Positions 43,636 to 52,007 of a stretch of DNA of 64,000 bases are shown here, piece after piece. The notes under the pieces were generated by a model that was given only the letters and a program-made list of their open reading frames with translations, searched no databases and was not told the origin of the DNA. The position numbers and the translations under genes are program-made. This stretch comes from Nocardia huaxiensis (GTDB lineage Bacteria > Actinomycetota > Actinomycetes > Mycobacteriales > Mycobacteriaceae). The stretch covers positions 5,766,001 through 5,830,000 of the forward strand of contig NZ_CP059399.1 in assembly GCF_013744875.1 (NCBI RefSeq). The letters are read 5' to 3'. Each line of letters opens with the position of its first letter. Positions within the stretch are counted from its first letter, which is position 1.

Positions 43636-44193
43636 ATGACTGAAGTAACGTTCGGGAACGATTCTGCTCCGCCATCGCCCATCTACTGGTATACGAATCC
43701 CGCACATGCACCCGGTTTCCAGGATGCGACAAACCCGGCACAGGTCGAGGTTCCGCTCGCGGACATCGGGGCCTCCTCTCGAGTACGCATCGGATTGCCG
43801 ATCGCGGCGATTCCCGAGCTCCCGGAATGGCAACGCACTTCGAATCGACAGCGCACATCCTTCCATGCGGTGAGCGCCGTAGACGAGGGCGGCCGGCTGA
43901 GCGTGAAGTGGTTGTTGCAGGCGCTGGGATGGGTGCCCGGCGACCGGCTCGAGGCTCATGTGCGCGGCCCGGTGATCGCAATGGGTCCGAGCGGATCGGC
44001 GCGCATTCGGCTTCCTCGTGATCACACGGTGCGGATTCCCGCGCTGTTGTGCCGCGCCGCGGGATTGCGGGGCGGCGACCGCGTCCTGGTGACCGCCGAC
44101 ACCGGCCACAACCGCCTGATCGTCTTTCCTCAGCATGTGCTCGACGCCATGGTCATTCGGCAACTCACCGACGAGAACGGAGCGACGAAATGA
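43636..44193 (+). CDS. AbrB/SpoVT-like domain protein
   Basis: A 185-residue protein of unknown function. Residues about 120-165 (GSARIRLPRDHTVRIPALLCRAAGLRGGDRVLVTAD) resemble an AbrB/MazE-type swapped-hairpin DNA-binding domain; an earlier segment (RLSVKWLLQALGWVPGDRLEAHVRG) could be a second copy. It overlaps the tyrosine recombinase gene by 4 bp (ATGA), so the two form one unit; it may regulate or assist the recombinase. Confidence 0.6.
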   Translation: MTEVTFGNDSAPPSPIYWYTNPAHAPGFQDATNPAQVEVPLADIGASSRVRIGLPIAAIPELPEWQRTSNRQRTSFHAVSAVDEGGRLSVKWLLQALGWVPGDRLEAHVRGPVIAMGPSGSARIRLPRDHTVRIPALLCRAAGLRGGDRVLVTADTGHNRLIVFPQHVLDAMVIRQLTDENGATK

Positions 44194-45314
44194 GCGATCC
44201 CGTCGTCAATTCCGATATCGCCGCTGCGATGATGCTCATCGATCGGCTGGGTGTGAGCATCGACGATCTGCACGACGCCGCCACACTGCAACGCACCGTC
44301 CCCACGTTCGCCGAATACATTCCCATCGTCTACAACGCGATGCCCGCCACCGCCACCAGAGACACCTACATGAGTTATTGGCAGAAGCTCTGGCCGAACA
44401 AGCGGCTCGACGAGCCGACCGTCACCGATTTCAAGGCCCTCATCGAAGCCACTCGCCAACAACGCCGGATCACCCGCAACGACCGCGGCGGCCGCGTAGC
44501 CGTCGAACACTTCTATCACGCCCTGCGCTGCCTGTACCGATTCGCTATCGACGACCGGTACATTGCCAGGACCAACGACCCCTCGGCGCGCTTGGACCGA
44601 CCCCGTACATTGCCCTCGAACCGCCGAGCCCTTCCCAATGAGTTACTCGCGCAAATCAATTGCGCTGCCGCACAAGGGGGCAACGATCCACATCTCGATG
44701 CGCTGCTGCTGCGACTGCACACCGAGACCGCGTGCCGTCTCGGTGGAGCGCTCGCACTCAGGATTCAGGACCTCGATCCCGTCCAATCGGTGATCCTGTT
44801 GCGGGAGAAGGGACAAACCGAACGATGGCAACCCGTCACCCCCACCCTCATGGCCGCGCTGCAAGATCACTACACGGTCCGGATCCGCAGTGTCGATTCT
44901 GACCGGACCACGACCCGCAACGGCCGACCACTCAAGCCTGACTTTTCCGAATACCTGCTGCGCTATCGCAGCGGAATGCCGATCAGCAAGCGCCGATACG
45001 ACCTCCTGTGGGAACGCATCGGGCGATCCGTCCCGCCGGTCGCCACCCACGGGGTCACCACCCACTGGCTGCGCCACACCACCTTGCGCTGGGTCGAACG
45101 AAACTTCGGCCATTCGGTCGCCAAAGCTTTCGCTGGACATTCGCTGCACAACACGCATGGTGCGACCACGATCTACACCCGCGCCGGCATCGAAGAAGTC
45201 GCGACGGCACTGGCCGCGATGACCGGCGAACCCCATCCCCTGGCCACCGGGCCCGGACTGCTCTGGCACCAAGCAGATCAGATCCCCTTCGATCCGATGG
45301 ACATTCGCGTGTGA
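44190..45314 (+). CDS. Tyrosine recombinase/integrase
   Basis: A 374-residue tyrosine recombinase with an N-terminal SAM-like core-binding domain (residues about 35-130) and a catalytic domain with Arg183 (ACRLGG), Lys207, His292-x2-Arg295 (HWLRHTT), His317 (GHS) and nucleophile Tyr329 (TIYTR). All catalytic residues are present. It follows the AbrB-like gene by ATGA overlap. A T-arm-like inverted repeat lies 112 bp downstream. It may be the remnant or core of an integrated element or a site-specific resolvase. Confidence 0.88.
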   Translation: MSDPVVNSDIAAAMMLIDRLGVSIDDLHDAATLQRTVPTFAEYIPIVYNAMPATATRDTYMSYWQKLWPNKRLDEPTVTDFKALIEATRQQRRITRNDRGGRVAVEHFYHALRCLYRFAIDDRYIARTNDPSARLDRPRTLPSNRRALPNELLAQINCAAAQGGNDPHLDALLLRLHTETACRLGGALALRIQDLDPVQSVILLREKGQTERWQPVTPTLMAALQDHYTVRIRSVDSDRTTTRNGRPLKPDFSEYLLRYRSGMPISKRRYDLLWERIGRSVPPVATHGVTTHWLRHTTLRWVERNFGHSVAKAFAGHSLHNTHGATTIYTRAGIEEVATALAAMTGEPHPLATGPGLLWHQADQIPFDPMDIRV

Positions 45315-45426
45315 CAATCGGTGCCACTGTTCCATTCGATTCCGGTCATTTTCCGGGCAGAATCGCCGCGGCCACACCGGAGCGCCAGGGCGGCCAAGTC
45401 GGCTGACCAGCCATCATGTCGATTCA

Positions 45427-45473
45427 GGCGGATTTGAACCTGCGCGCATCCGCATACGAGGTTCAAATCCGCC
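45427..45473. repeat. tRNA T-arm-like inverted repeat, possible attachment site
   Basis: Perfect 15-bp arms (45427-45441 and 45459-45473) around a 17-base loop. Each arm contains GGTTCAAATCC, the usual T-stem/loop sequence of a tRNA gene. No full tRNA can be folded around either arm. Position just behind an integrase suggests an attachment or recombinase site, or a terminator. Confidence 0.5.
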
Positions 45474-45775
45474 ACCACAGGGCGGAAGCCCCATACGACT
45501 GGGTCATATGAGCCGACAGAGCGCAGCCAGACGATCTCCTACAAGCGCGACTTTCCCTTGCACGGCCAGAAAGCCAGGGCGCCCAAGGTTATTCATGCGC
45601 GTATGGGGCGATTGTCGCCTGGCGGATGAACACACGAGCAGGTGTGGCTATCGATCGGCTATCTGTTCATTGCTCGCACATCTCGGCGACGATCTGCTCG
45701 ACGAACCCTGAGGCAGAATTGCTCGATGAGTGGGATTCCTCGCGCAGGTCCTGGCATGCGAGAACAGGGCGTCCA
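45474..45775. other. Gene-free stretch
   Basis: About 300 bp between the repeat and the DUF1345 gene. Short open frames here lack ribosome-binding sites and coding character. GC looks lower than in neighbouring genes, consistent with insertion history. Confidence 0.5.
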
Positions 45776-46393
45776 TCACCCGACCAGACCCAAGACGAGG
45801 TTGATACTGCACGCGATGATCACCGTGCCGTAGATGTAGCTGAAGAGGCAGTGTTTGAGGACCTCGGAGCGGATGGCGGTTTCGGAGACGTTCGTATCCG
45901 AAACCTGGTAGGTCATACCGAGATTGAAGGAGAAGTAGCAGAAGTCGGTGTATCGCGGCGGGGTGTCCGAGTTGAAGTCGATGCCGCCTTCGGGCGCCTG
46001 GTAGTAGACCCGGGCATAGCGCGCGGTGTACAGCGTGTGCAGCAGGGCCCAGACCGTGAGTACGGCCGCCATGGCGAGGCCCGCGTACAGGGCCTTGTTC
46101 TCGTCGGTGCCCGAGCCCAGCAATATTCCGATGCTCGCGAGGCTGCCGACCAGGATGAGCAGGAGCGCGATATCGCCAACCCGGTCGTCGACGTCGGCGG
46201 CGGCGGCATGGGCGCGGGTTTCTTCGAAGTCCTTGGGCAGCAGTACTTTCAGGGTCCAGGCGATAGTGACTGCCGCAGCCGTGATGATGAGGATCAACAG
46301 GCCGAACGGCCACTGTCCCGAGGTGGTCCAGGCGATCACACCCGCGATCACGCCGACGACGAGCCCGACACCGAAACGCGCGACCCCGGTCAT
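45776..46393 (-). CDS. DUF1345-like membrane protein
   Basis: A 205-residue membrane protein with five or six helices, resembling DUF1345. Typical marks are VGDIALLLILVGSLASI, HTLYTARYARVYY and the FNSDTPPRYTDFCYFSFNLGMTYQVSD block. Function is unknown. It is the last gene of the long minus-strand amine operon and may be a channel or stress protein. Confidence 0.85.
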   Translation of the reverse strand: MTGVARFGVGLVVGVIAGVIAWTTSGQWPFGLLILIITAAAVTIAWTLKVLLPKDFEETRAHAAAADVDDRVGDIALLLILVGSLASIGILLGSGTDENKALYAGLAMAAVLTVWALLHTLYTARYARVYYQAPEGGIDFNSDTPPRYTDFCYFSFNLGMTYQVSDTNVSETAIRSEVLKHCLFSYIYGTVIIACSINLVLGLVG

Positions 46394-46478
46394 AGCCAGA
46401 GGATAACGCGCCCGGTGAGCGGTTCCCGGGTATCGGTCGCCGTGTGTCGGACAGAGCAGACCTGCGGGGCCTGGCCTG

Positions 46479-47834
46479 TCACGGCCGGCTCAGGCCCGCC
46501 AGTACGGCCTGCGCCGCTTGCTCGCCCGATGCGGCCGCGTCGGCGAGCGACGGCAAGTCGAGCTGATAGTCGCCGGCGAAGTGGAGGAGACCCAGCGGAG
46601 CCCGCAGCGTCGGAAGCGAGGTTCGTCGGCCGGGCGCCCAGAAGGGCACGACCCGATGGTGCCGCCGCACGATGCCTTCGCCCAATTTCCCTTCCAACTC
46701 GGGGAATACGGAGAGCAGGTCTTCGGTGAACCGTGCCACGATCTCCGCGTCGGACAGGTCGAACATGGCATCGGCCTGGGCGCCGCCGGCGAAACATGCC
46801 AGCGCGCCACCGGGTTTGCGGTCATCGCCCGTGCGCTTGGCCGCGGCGTGATTGAACATCGCTTGGAAGGACAGCTGTGGCGTCGAGACGGCGAAGTAGT
46901 CGTCCCAGCGCTGCACTCCGATCTCGTCGGTGAAGAATCCGGTGATCACGTAGCGGCCGTAGGCGATATCGCCGAAGGCACCCTCGTAGCGCGGTGCGAG
47001 ATCCGGGATGATGCGTTCGGCGATGTCGGCGGGAACGGTCACGATCGCGCGCCGGGCTCGCAGTCGTGCCGGGCGATTCCCGTCGAGGTAGTCGACGATG
47101 ACGTCTTCACCGTCCTGTCGCACCGATTGCACCGTCGCATTCAGCCGGATGCGGTCACCGAGGTCTTCCGCCAGGACGTCGGTCAGTGTCTGGTTGCCGC
47201 CCACCGGCAGTGAGAAGTTCGGGATCTTCGCCGGGTCTGCCAGGGCGAGGCCCACCGAGGTGACGAGCTGGGTGGCGGCGGTCTCCCCCACTTCGCATCC
47301 CATCCACTGTGCCGACCACGACCTGACGATGGCGGCTGCCAGCTCGGAGCGGACGCCCTTCAGTAGGTACGAGGCCGGTTTCGCGTCGAGCCGGGCTCGA
47401 ATCCGCTGGGCGATACGAGACTGCGACTCCAGGAACGGCATGACCGCCAGGATGCGGGCGCCGACGATGGCCATACCGATGCGGTCCAGCATCGACATGC
47501 GCGTACGGAACATGAGCGCAAGGGGATTCGAGGTGTCGATCGTCCGGCCGTTCAGGTGCAGCGCGACGCTCTTGCCGGCGAGCGAGCCTCGTTCGATGCC
47601 GTGCCGGTCGAGGGCTTCGATCAATGTGCCTGTGCCCTCGGTGAATTGAGTGCCGACATTGATCCAGTAATCGCCCTGCCGGACGGTTTCGACGCGCCCG
47701 CCGGCGCGATCGGTGGACTCGAGGACAACCACGTCGGTTTCCGCGGACAGCGTGGTCGCGGCCGTCAAGCCCGCGATTCCGGCGCCGATGACGACTACCG
47801 TCGTTGTCTCGTCAGGTATTTCGTGCGTATTCAT
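46479..47834 (-). CDS. Flavin amine oxidase
   Basis: A 451-residue FAD amine oxidase (monoamine oxidase fold). It has VVVIGAGIAGLTAATTL at the N-terminus, STDRAGGRVETVRQGDYWINVGTQF (GG motif), and the C-terminal FAD-contact block LGLLHFAGDYQLDLPSLADAAASGEQAA. Such enzymes deaminate primary or secondary amines; the cyclohexylamine oxidases are of this type and size. In an operon with a BVMO-like and alcohol/aldehyde dehydrogenase genes, deamination of an alicyclic amine to a ketone is plausible. Confidence 0.85.
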   Translation of the reverse strand: MNTHEIPDETTTVVVIGAGIAGLTAATTLSAETDVVVLESTDRAGGRVETVRQGDYWINVGTQFTEGTGTLIEALDRHGIERGSLAGKSVALHLNGRTIDTSNPLALMFRTRMSMLDRIGMAIVGARILAVMPFLESQSRIAQRIRARLDAKPASYLLKGVRSELAAAIVRSWSAQWMGCEVGETAATQLVTSVGLALADPAKIPNFSLPVGGNQTLTDVLAEDLGDRIRLNATVQSVRQDGEDVIVDYLDGNRPARLRARRAIVTVPADIAERIIPDLAPRYEGAFGDIAYGRYVITGFFTDEIGVQRWDDYFAVSTPQLSFQAMFNHAAAKRTGDDRKPGGALACFAGGAQADAMFDLSDAEIVARFTEDLLSVFPELEGKLGEGIVRRHHRVVPFWAPGRRTSLPTLRAPLGLLHFAGDYQLDLPSLADAAASGEQAAQAVLAGLSRP

Positions 47835-47873
47835 TCGAACTCCGTTGTTTCGATCGATGTGGACGCGCGGCGC

Positions 47874-48566
47874 TCAAGCCGTGACCGGTGTGCCGTTGAC
47901 CGCTCTGGCGTCGGTGCGCTGGTTGTGCGCGTCGAACGCGCGGTAGGCACGGAAGTACGTGAACATCTGCAGGCCCCAGGTGGACAGCGCGCCGATGTAG
48001 AAGAGCGTGTGCTCGGCATCGTCGCCTGGGATGTGGACGAAGTCGTAGATGGAGGCGATGACGAATCCGCAGGCGGTGGCGACGGCGGTCCAGATGGCGT
48101 GCCCACGTTCGCCGATATCCCACAGCCGCTTGGCGAAGTACGCCAGGAAGAGCGTGGTGAGCACGTTGACGACGATGTAGAAGATCTTGCCGGGAGTGCC
48201 GATCTCGTCGGCGAATTGGCTGAGGACGAAGCCGGCCGCGCCCGCCACGGCAAACGCGGCGATGTCCACCGCCGCGGACGGTTTGTACCGGTGGGTCACG
48301 CTCATCAGTCCGAGGACCAGGATGAGTGTGATGCCGACTGAGCGGGAGAACGCGTCCAGGAAATACGCGAAGGCGTACATCGGGCTGTCGTGACCGGCTT
48401 TGATCAGGCCGTAGATCAGGAAGTTCGTACCCGAGGTGGCGACGATGATCCATTCGAGGCCGAGCAGGTAGTTCTTGTAGTTGCGAATGAACTTGATGCC
48501 GTAGGTGAATCCCACGATGATCATCCAGATGTCCGCGACCGCGAACAGCAGTTCTCGAATGGACAT
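47874..48566 (-). CDS. Seven-helix membrane protein, unknown
   Basis: A 230-residue protein with about seven hydrophobic segments. It has polar motifs such as YGIKFIRNYKNYLLGLEW, KAGHDSPMYAFAYFLDAFSRS and IYDFVHIPGDDAEHTLFY. I do not recognise the family. It lies between the two flavin amine oxidoreductase genes, so substrate uptake or sensing is possible. Confidence 0.7.
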   Translation of the reverse strand: MSIRELLFAVADIWMIIVGFTYGIKFIRNYKNYLLGLEWIIVATSGTNFLIYGLIKAGHDSPMYAFAYFLDAFSRSVGITLILVLGLMSVTHRYKPSAAVDIAAFAVAGAAGFVLSQFADEIGTPGKIFYIVVNVLTTLFLAYFAKRLWDIGERGHAIWTAVATACGFVIASIYDFVHIPGDDAEHTLFYIGALSTWGLQMFTYFRAYRAFDAHNQRTDARAVNGTPVTA

Positions 48567-48641
48567 TGTTACTCCTTGAATTGGTGAATCAGACGACCTG
48601 CGCGGTGGCCGGAGCGCCGTGCGGTCGGGTCGAGCGGAGGG

Positions 48642-49940
48642 CTATTTCGTGAGGGCTGCCAGGCGGTCCGAGACACGGTCGGCGAGCCAGCCCGCGTAGA
48701 GCGCGGGTCCGCTGACGAAACTGGGGGCGAAGCGCTTTCGGCCGTGCCAGATCGCGGCAAGGTCGTCGTGCATTGCCTTACCGGCGGCGCTGTCGGCGAG
48801 CAGGTGACCGACGTACTGGGCCTGGGCGAAGCCGTGGCCATTGCAGGCGAGCGAGTAGAGCACGTTGTCGGAGGCCTCGCCGGCAACTGGAAGCCAGGTG
48901 GAGCTCATGCCGATCCAGCCGCCCCATGCGCTCTGCGCCTTGACATCTCGCAGGCCCGGGAAGCGGTCGTGGAATCCGCGGACCAGGTCGTCGGCGACCT
49001 TCGGGTCGGGTGTGCGGTCGGGCAGCGGGTTCCGTCCGGTCTGGAGCCGGCGGGTGCCGAACACGATGGTGCCCCGAGGTGTGACGCGGTAGCTCTCGAG
49101 GATCATGTGCAGCGTGACCATCGGTGCGCGACTGGTCCAGCCGATCTCGTCGAGCCGCTCGGCGGCGACCGGTTCGGTCTCGACCAGCGAAGTCCACACC
49201 GGAGTGGCGAGACGCTTCGGCGCGATGGACAGGCCCGCGCTGTAGGCATTGGTCGTCAGCAATGCCTTTCGCGCTCGCACCCTGCCGTCCGGGGTCGTGA
49301 CGATGACCTGATCACCTGTGTCGGCGACATCGCGGGCCGGGCTGTGCTCGCAGACGCGCACACCGGACGCGATCGTCGCGGCCCGCAGACCGAGGACGAA
49401 CTCACCCGGATTGAGCGTGCCGCCGACGCCCTCGCGCACGCCGCCCAGAAAGCCCTCCGGCAGCCCTGCTGCGCGGCCCTCGACGAACTCGGCCGACGAT
49501 CCGGCCTCGGCCATCGCCTTCGCATTGCGACGCGCGTGCCGCAGCTGCCCCTTGGAGACCGCGGCCATCACGATGCCCTCGCGCTGGAAGCCGCAGTCGA
49601 TCTCGTGGCGGGCGATGGCCTCTTCGGCGAAATGCACCGAATTCTCGGCATACCGGTACAAGTTGCGCAGGCGTTCGGGTTTGAGCAGCAGCCGGAGCAG
49701 CTCCGGATCGGCCGCGATGGAGTTCGTGATGTACCCGGCGTTGCGGGAACTGGCGCCCCAACCGAGGGTATGTGATTCGAGTAGCACCACATCGGCGCCG
49801 TTCTCGGCCGCGCGCAAGGCCGCCGACATACCGCCCACGCCACCGCCGATCACCACGACATCGCAGGTGATCTCCTTATCCAAGGACGCTTCCGAGTGGG
49901 CAGGTGTTGCCGCCCAACCGGTTTCGTGGAGTAGTTTCAT
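48642..49940 (-). CDS. FAD-dependent amine oxidoreductase (DAO fold, PuuB-like)
   Basis: A 432-residue DAO-type flavoprotein similar in size and motifs to gamma-glutamylputrescine oxidase. It shows VVVIGGGVGGMSAALRAAENGADVVLLE, GWGASSRNAGY, GTLNPGEFVLGLRAAT, and WGGWIGMSSTWLPVAG...NGHGFAQA. It overlaps the ammonia-lyase-like gene by 4 bp. With a gamma-glutamyl ligase and C26 hydrolase at 57.9-60.0 kb, oxidation of a gamma-glutamylated amine is a reasonable guess; a free amino acid or N-methyl substrate is the alternative. Confidence 0.82.
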   Translation of the reverse strand: MKLLHETGWAATPAHSEASLDKEITCDVVVIGGGVGGMSAALRAAENGADVVLLESHTLGWGASSRNAGYITNSIAADPELLRLLLKPERLRNLYRYAENSVHFAEEAIARHEIDCGFQREGIVMAAVSKGQLRHARRNAKAMAEAGSSAEFVEGRAAGLPEGFLGGVREGVGGTLNPGEFVLGLRAATIASGVRVCEHSPARDVADTGDQVIVTTPDGRVRARKALLTTNAYSAGLSIAPKRLATPVWTSLVETEPVAAERLDEIGWTSRAPMVTLHMILESYRVTPRGTIVFGTRRLQTGRNPLPDRTPDPKVADDLVRGFHDRFPGLRDVKAQSAWGGWIGMSSTWLPVAGEASDNVLYSLACNGHGFAQAQYVGHLLADSAAGKAMHDDLAAIWHGRKRFAPSFVSGPALYAGWLADRVSDRLAALTK

Positions 49941-50317
49941 GACGATCCCTTCTTTTCGTCGGGGATCACCGCGGTGCCACGGGCACGTACCGCGACCAGC
50001 GGTGATTCGAGAACTCGAGAGCGGCCGGAATCGCCGGCCGCGCGGCAGACCACACGGAGCTCGAAATCGACTGTGCGACTTCGGTTCCCCTTCTTCACCA
50101 GCCGGGCCTCGGCTTCGACGACATCGCCGCCGCGCACCGGGGCGAGGAATTCGACCAAGGAGTATCCGGCGAACAGGCCCTCATGGCCGTCGATCTCGAT
50201 CGACAGGTCGGTGCCGACATCGCCGAACAGTTTCAAAGCGAACGCGCCGTCGACGAGGTTACCGGCGTAGTGGGCATCGGAGAAGGCGACGTACCGGCGA
50301 TGGATTGCGGTGCTCAT
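49937..50317 (-). CDS. 3-Aminobutyryl-CoA ammonia-lyase-like hotdog protein
   Basis: A 126-residue hotdog-fold protein. The block FSDAHYAGNLVDGAFALKLFGDVGTDLSIEIDGHEGLFAGYSLVEFLAPVRGGD fits the 3-aminobutyryl-CoA ammonia-lyase family of lysine fermenters (typical S-H-A-D-A-H-Y-x-G-N-L-V-D-G and EGLF...VEFLAPV). That enzyme removes ammonia from a beta-aminoacyl-CoA to give an enoyl-CoA. An enoyl-CoA hydratase and acyl-CoA synthetase are in the same operon, which would accept and supply such intermediates. It overlaps both neighbours by 4 bp. Confidence 0.8.
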   Translation of the reverse strand: MSTAIHRRYVAFSDAHYAGNLVDGAFALKLFGDVGTDLSIEIDGHEGLFAGYSLVEFLAPVRGGDVVEAEARLVKKGNRSRTVDFELRVVCRAAGDSGRSRVLESPLVAVRARGTAVIPDEKKGSS

Positions 50318-51978
50318 GAGATCTCCTCGTGGATCGGACCGAGAGTGCGGATCTGCGCCTGGCCGTCGATCTCGACGCCGGGGTAGCCGCGCTTGGCGAT
50401 CTCGGTACACATGCGGCGGTACTTGCCGACACCGCCCACATATCCCATGAAGGTGCTGGGCTTACCTTCCACGTTCGAGCCTCGATACCAGGACTCGGTG
50501 GTTGCGTAAAGCGTTGCGGCGACGGTCTTTTCAGTGATGTCAACCCAGTCGCCCTGGCCTTCGGTGGTGGCCTCGACGACCGCGGCGCCGCGCTCGCGGG
50601 CGTGCTCCATCAGATCGGCGATCCAGTCGACGGCCTGCTCGATGGTCATCACCACATTGCTGGCGAGCGCGGGACTCTGCGGGCCCGCGACCATGAAGAA
50701 GTTGGGGAAGTCCGCGGTCATGATCCCGAGGTAGGTGCGGACACCGTCCTGCCAGGCGTCCTGCAGCTTCCGGCCGGACGCGCCGGTGAGTCCGAGCCCG
50801 TACAGCGGGCCGGTGAAGGCGTCGAACCCGATGGCGAGCACCAGGGCGTCGGCCTCGTACGCGTTCTTCGAGGTGACGATCGCGTTCGCGGTCATCGTCT
50901 CGATCGGCTCGTCACGCAGCGACACCACCGACACGTTGGGCCGGTTGAAGGTCTCGTAGTAGTCGGTTCCGAAGCAGCTGCGCTTGGCGCCGAAGGGGTG
51001 GTACCTGGGCACCAGCAGTTCGGCGGTGGCCGGGTCCCGGACGATTGCACGGATCTTGTCGTGCAGGAATTCCGCTGCGGTCCGGTTGGCTTCGGCGTCG
51101 ACGAGCAGGTCGGCGAATTCGCCGCCGACGCCATTGAATCCGCTGAGCTCGTAGGCGAGTTCGTAGCGTCGCCGGCGTTCCTCGGCCGAGACGTCGAATG
51201 CCCTGTCAGCGGCGGGACGGTCGGGGATGCCGCCGGGCGAGTGCCGGCATTCCTCACGGATCGCCGGGTAGTCGTTCTTGATGGCTTCGATCTGCGCCGC
51301 GGACAGTTCTGTGTTGCGGGCCGGCATCACATAGTTCGGCGTGCGCTGGAAGACCGTGACGTGCTCGGCGACCTGCGCGATCAGCGGGATCGCCTGCACC
51401 CCGGACGATCCGGTGCCGATCACGGCGACCCGCTTGCCGGCGAGGTCGTCGAGAGTGATGTTCCAGCTGCTGGTGGAAACCTGGAGCCCGGTGAAGTTCC
51501 CGAGGCCGGGCACGTCGAAATCCTTCGGGGTGGAAAGTCCTCCGGCGCCCGAGATCAGGTAGCGGCCGCGCCGGGTTTCGCCGTTGTCCAGCCGCACCTC
51601 CCAGCACCGCTCGGCCGCATTCCAGGTGCCGCCGACCACGCGGGTGCCGAACGTGAAGTTCTTGCGCAGGTCGAAGCGGTCGGCGACATGGTTGATGTAG
51701 GCGAGGATCTCGGCTTGCGGCGCGAACCGCTGACTCCAGGTCCATTCCTGTTGGAGCGCTTCGTCGAAAGAGTACGAGTAGTAGATGCTCTCGACGTCAC
51801 AGCGCGCACCCGGGTAGGTGTTCCAGAACCAGGTGCCGCCGACATCGGGTCCGGCTTCGAAGCCCGCGAAGGACCATCCGGCGGTGGTGAGCCGGTGTGC
51901 GAGGTAGAGGCCGGAGAATCCGGCGCCGACGCCGATGACGTCGACGATCCCGGTGTCTGCGGTGGAGGTGGAGTTCAT
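50314..51978 (-). CDS. Baeyer-Villiger monooxygenase-like flavoprotein, atypical fingerprint
   Basis: A 554-residue class B flavoprotein with the BVMO plan: FAD motif GVGAGFSGLYLAHRL, GGTWFWNTYPGARCDVES, NADP motif GKRVAVIGTGSSGVQ, and FMVAGPQSPALASN...WYRGSNVEGKP near the C-terminus. The BVMO fingerprint FxGxxxHxxxW is at 162-172, but position 168 is Ser instead of His. BVMOs turn ketones into esters or lactones. The substitution may change activity toward heteroatom oxygenation or oxidase behaviour. Confidence 0.85.
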   Translation of the reverse strand: MNSTSTADTGIVDVIGVGAGFSGLYLAHRLTTAGWSFAGFEAGPDVGGTWFWNTYPGARCDVESIYYSYSFDEALQQEWTWSQRFAPQAEILAYINHVADRFDLRKNFTFGTRVVGGTWNAAERCWEVRLDNGETRRGRYLISGAGGLSTPKDFDVPGLGNFTGLQVSTSSWNITLDDLAGKRVAVIGTGSSGVQAIPLIAQVAEHVTVFQRTPNYVMPARNTELSAAQIEAIKNDYPAIREECRHSPGGIPDRPAADRAFDVSAEERRRRYELAYELSGFNGVGGEFADLLVDAEANRTAAEFLHDKIRAIVRDPATAELLVPRYHPFGAKRSCFGTDYYETFNRPNVSVVSLRDEPIETMTANAIVTSKNAYEADALVLAIGFDAFTGPLYGLGLTGASGRKLQDAWQDGVRTYLGIMTADFPNFFMVAGPQSPALASNVVMTIEQAVDWIADLMEHARERGAAVVEATTEGQGDWVDITEKTVAATLYATTESWYRGSNVEGKPSTFMGYVGGVGKYRRMCTEIAKRGYPGVEIDGQAQIRTLGPIHEEIS

Positions 51979-52007
51979 GGAGAGTGCCGCTTTCGTCGAA
52001 GGGGTGA

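Noticed and set aside
45427..45473. A functional tRNA gene
   Set aside because: Only the T-arm-like segment is present; acceptor, D and anticodon arms cannot be formed on either strand.
45508..45730. Small open frames between the integrase and the DUF1345 gene
   Set aside because: No ribosome-binding sites, no coding bias and no recognisable protein features.
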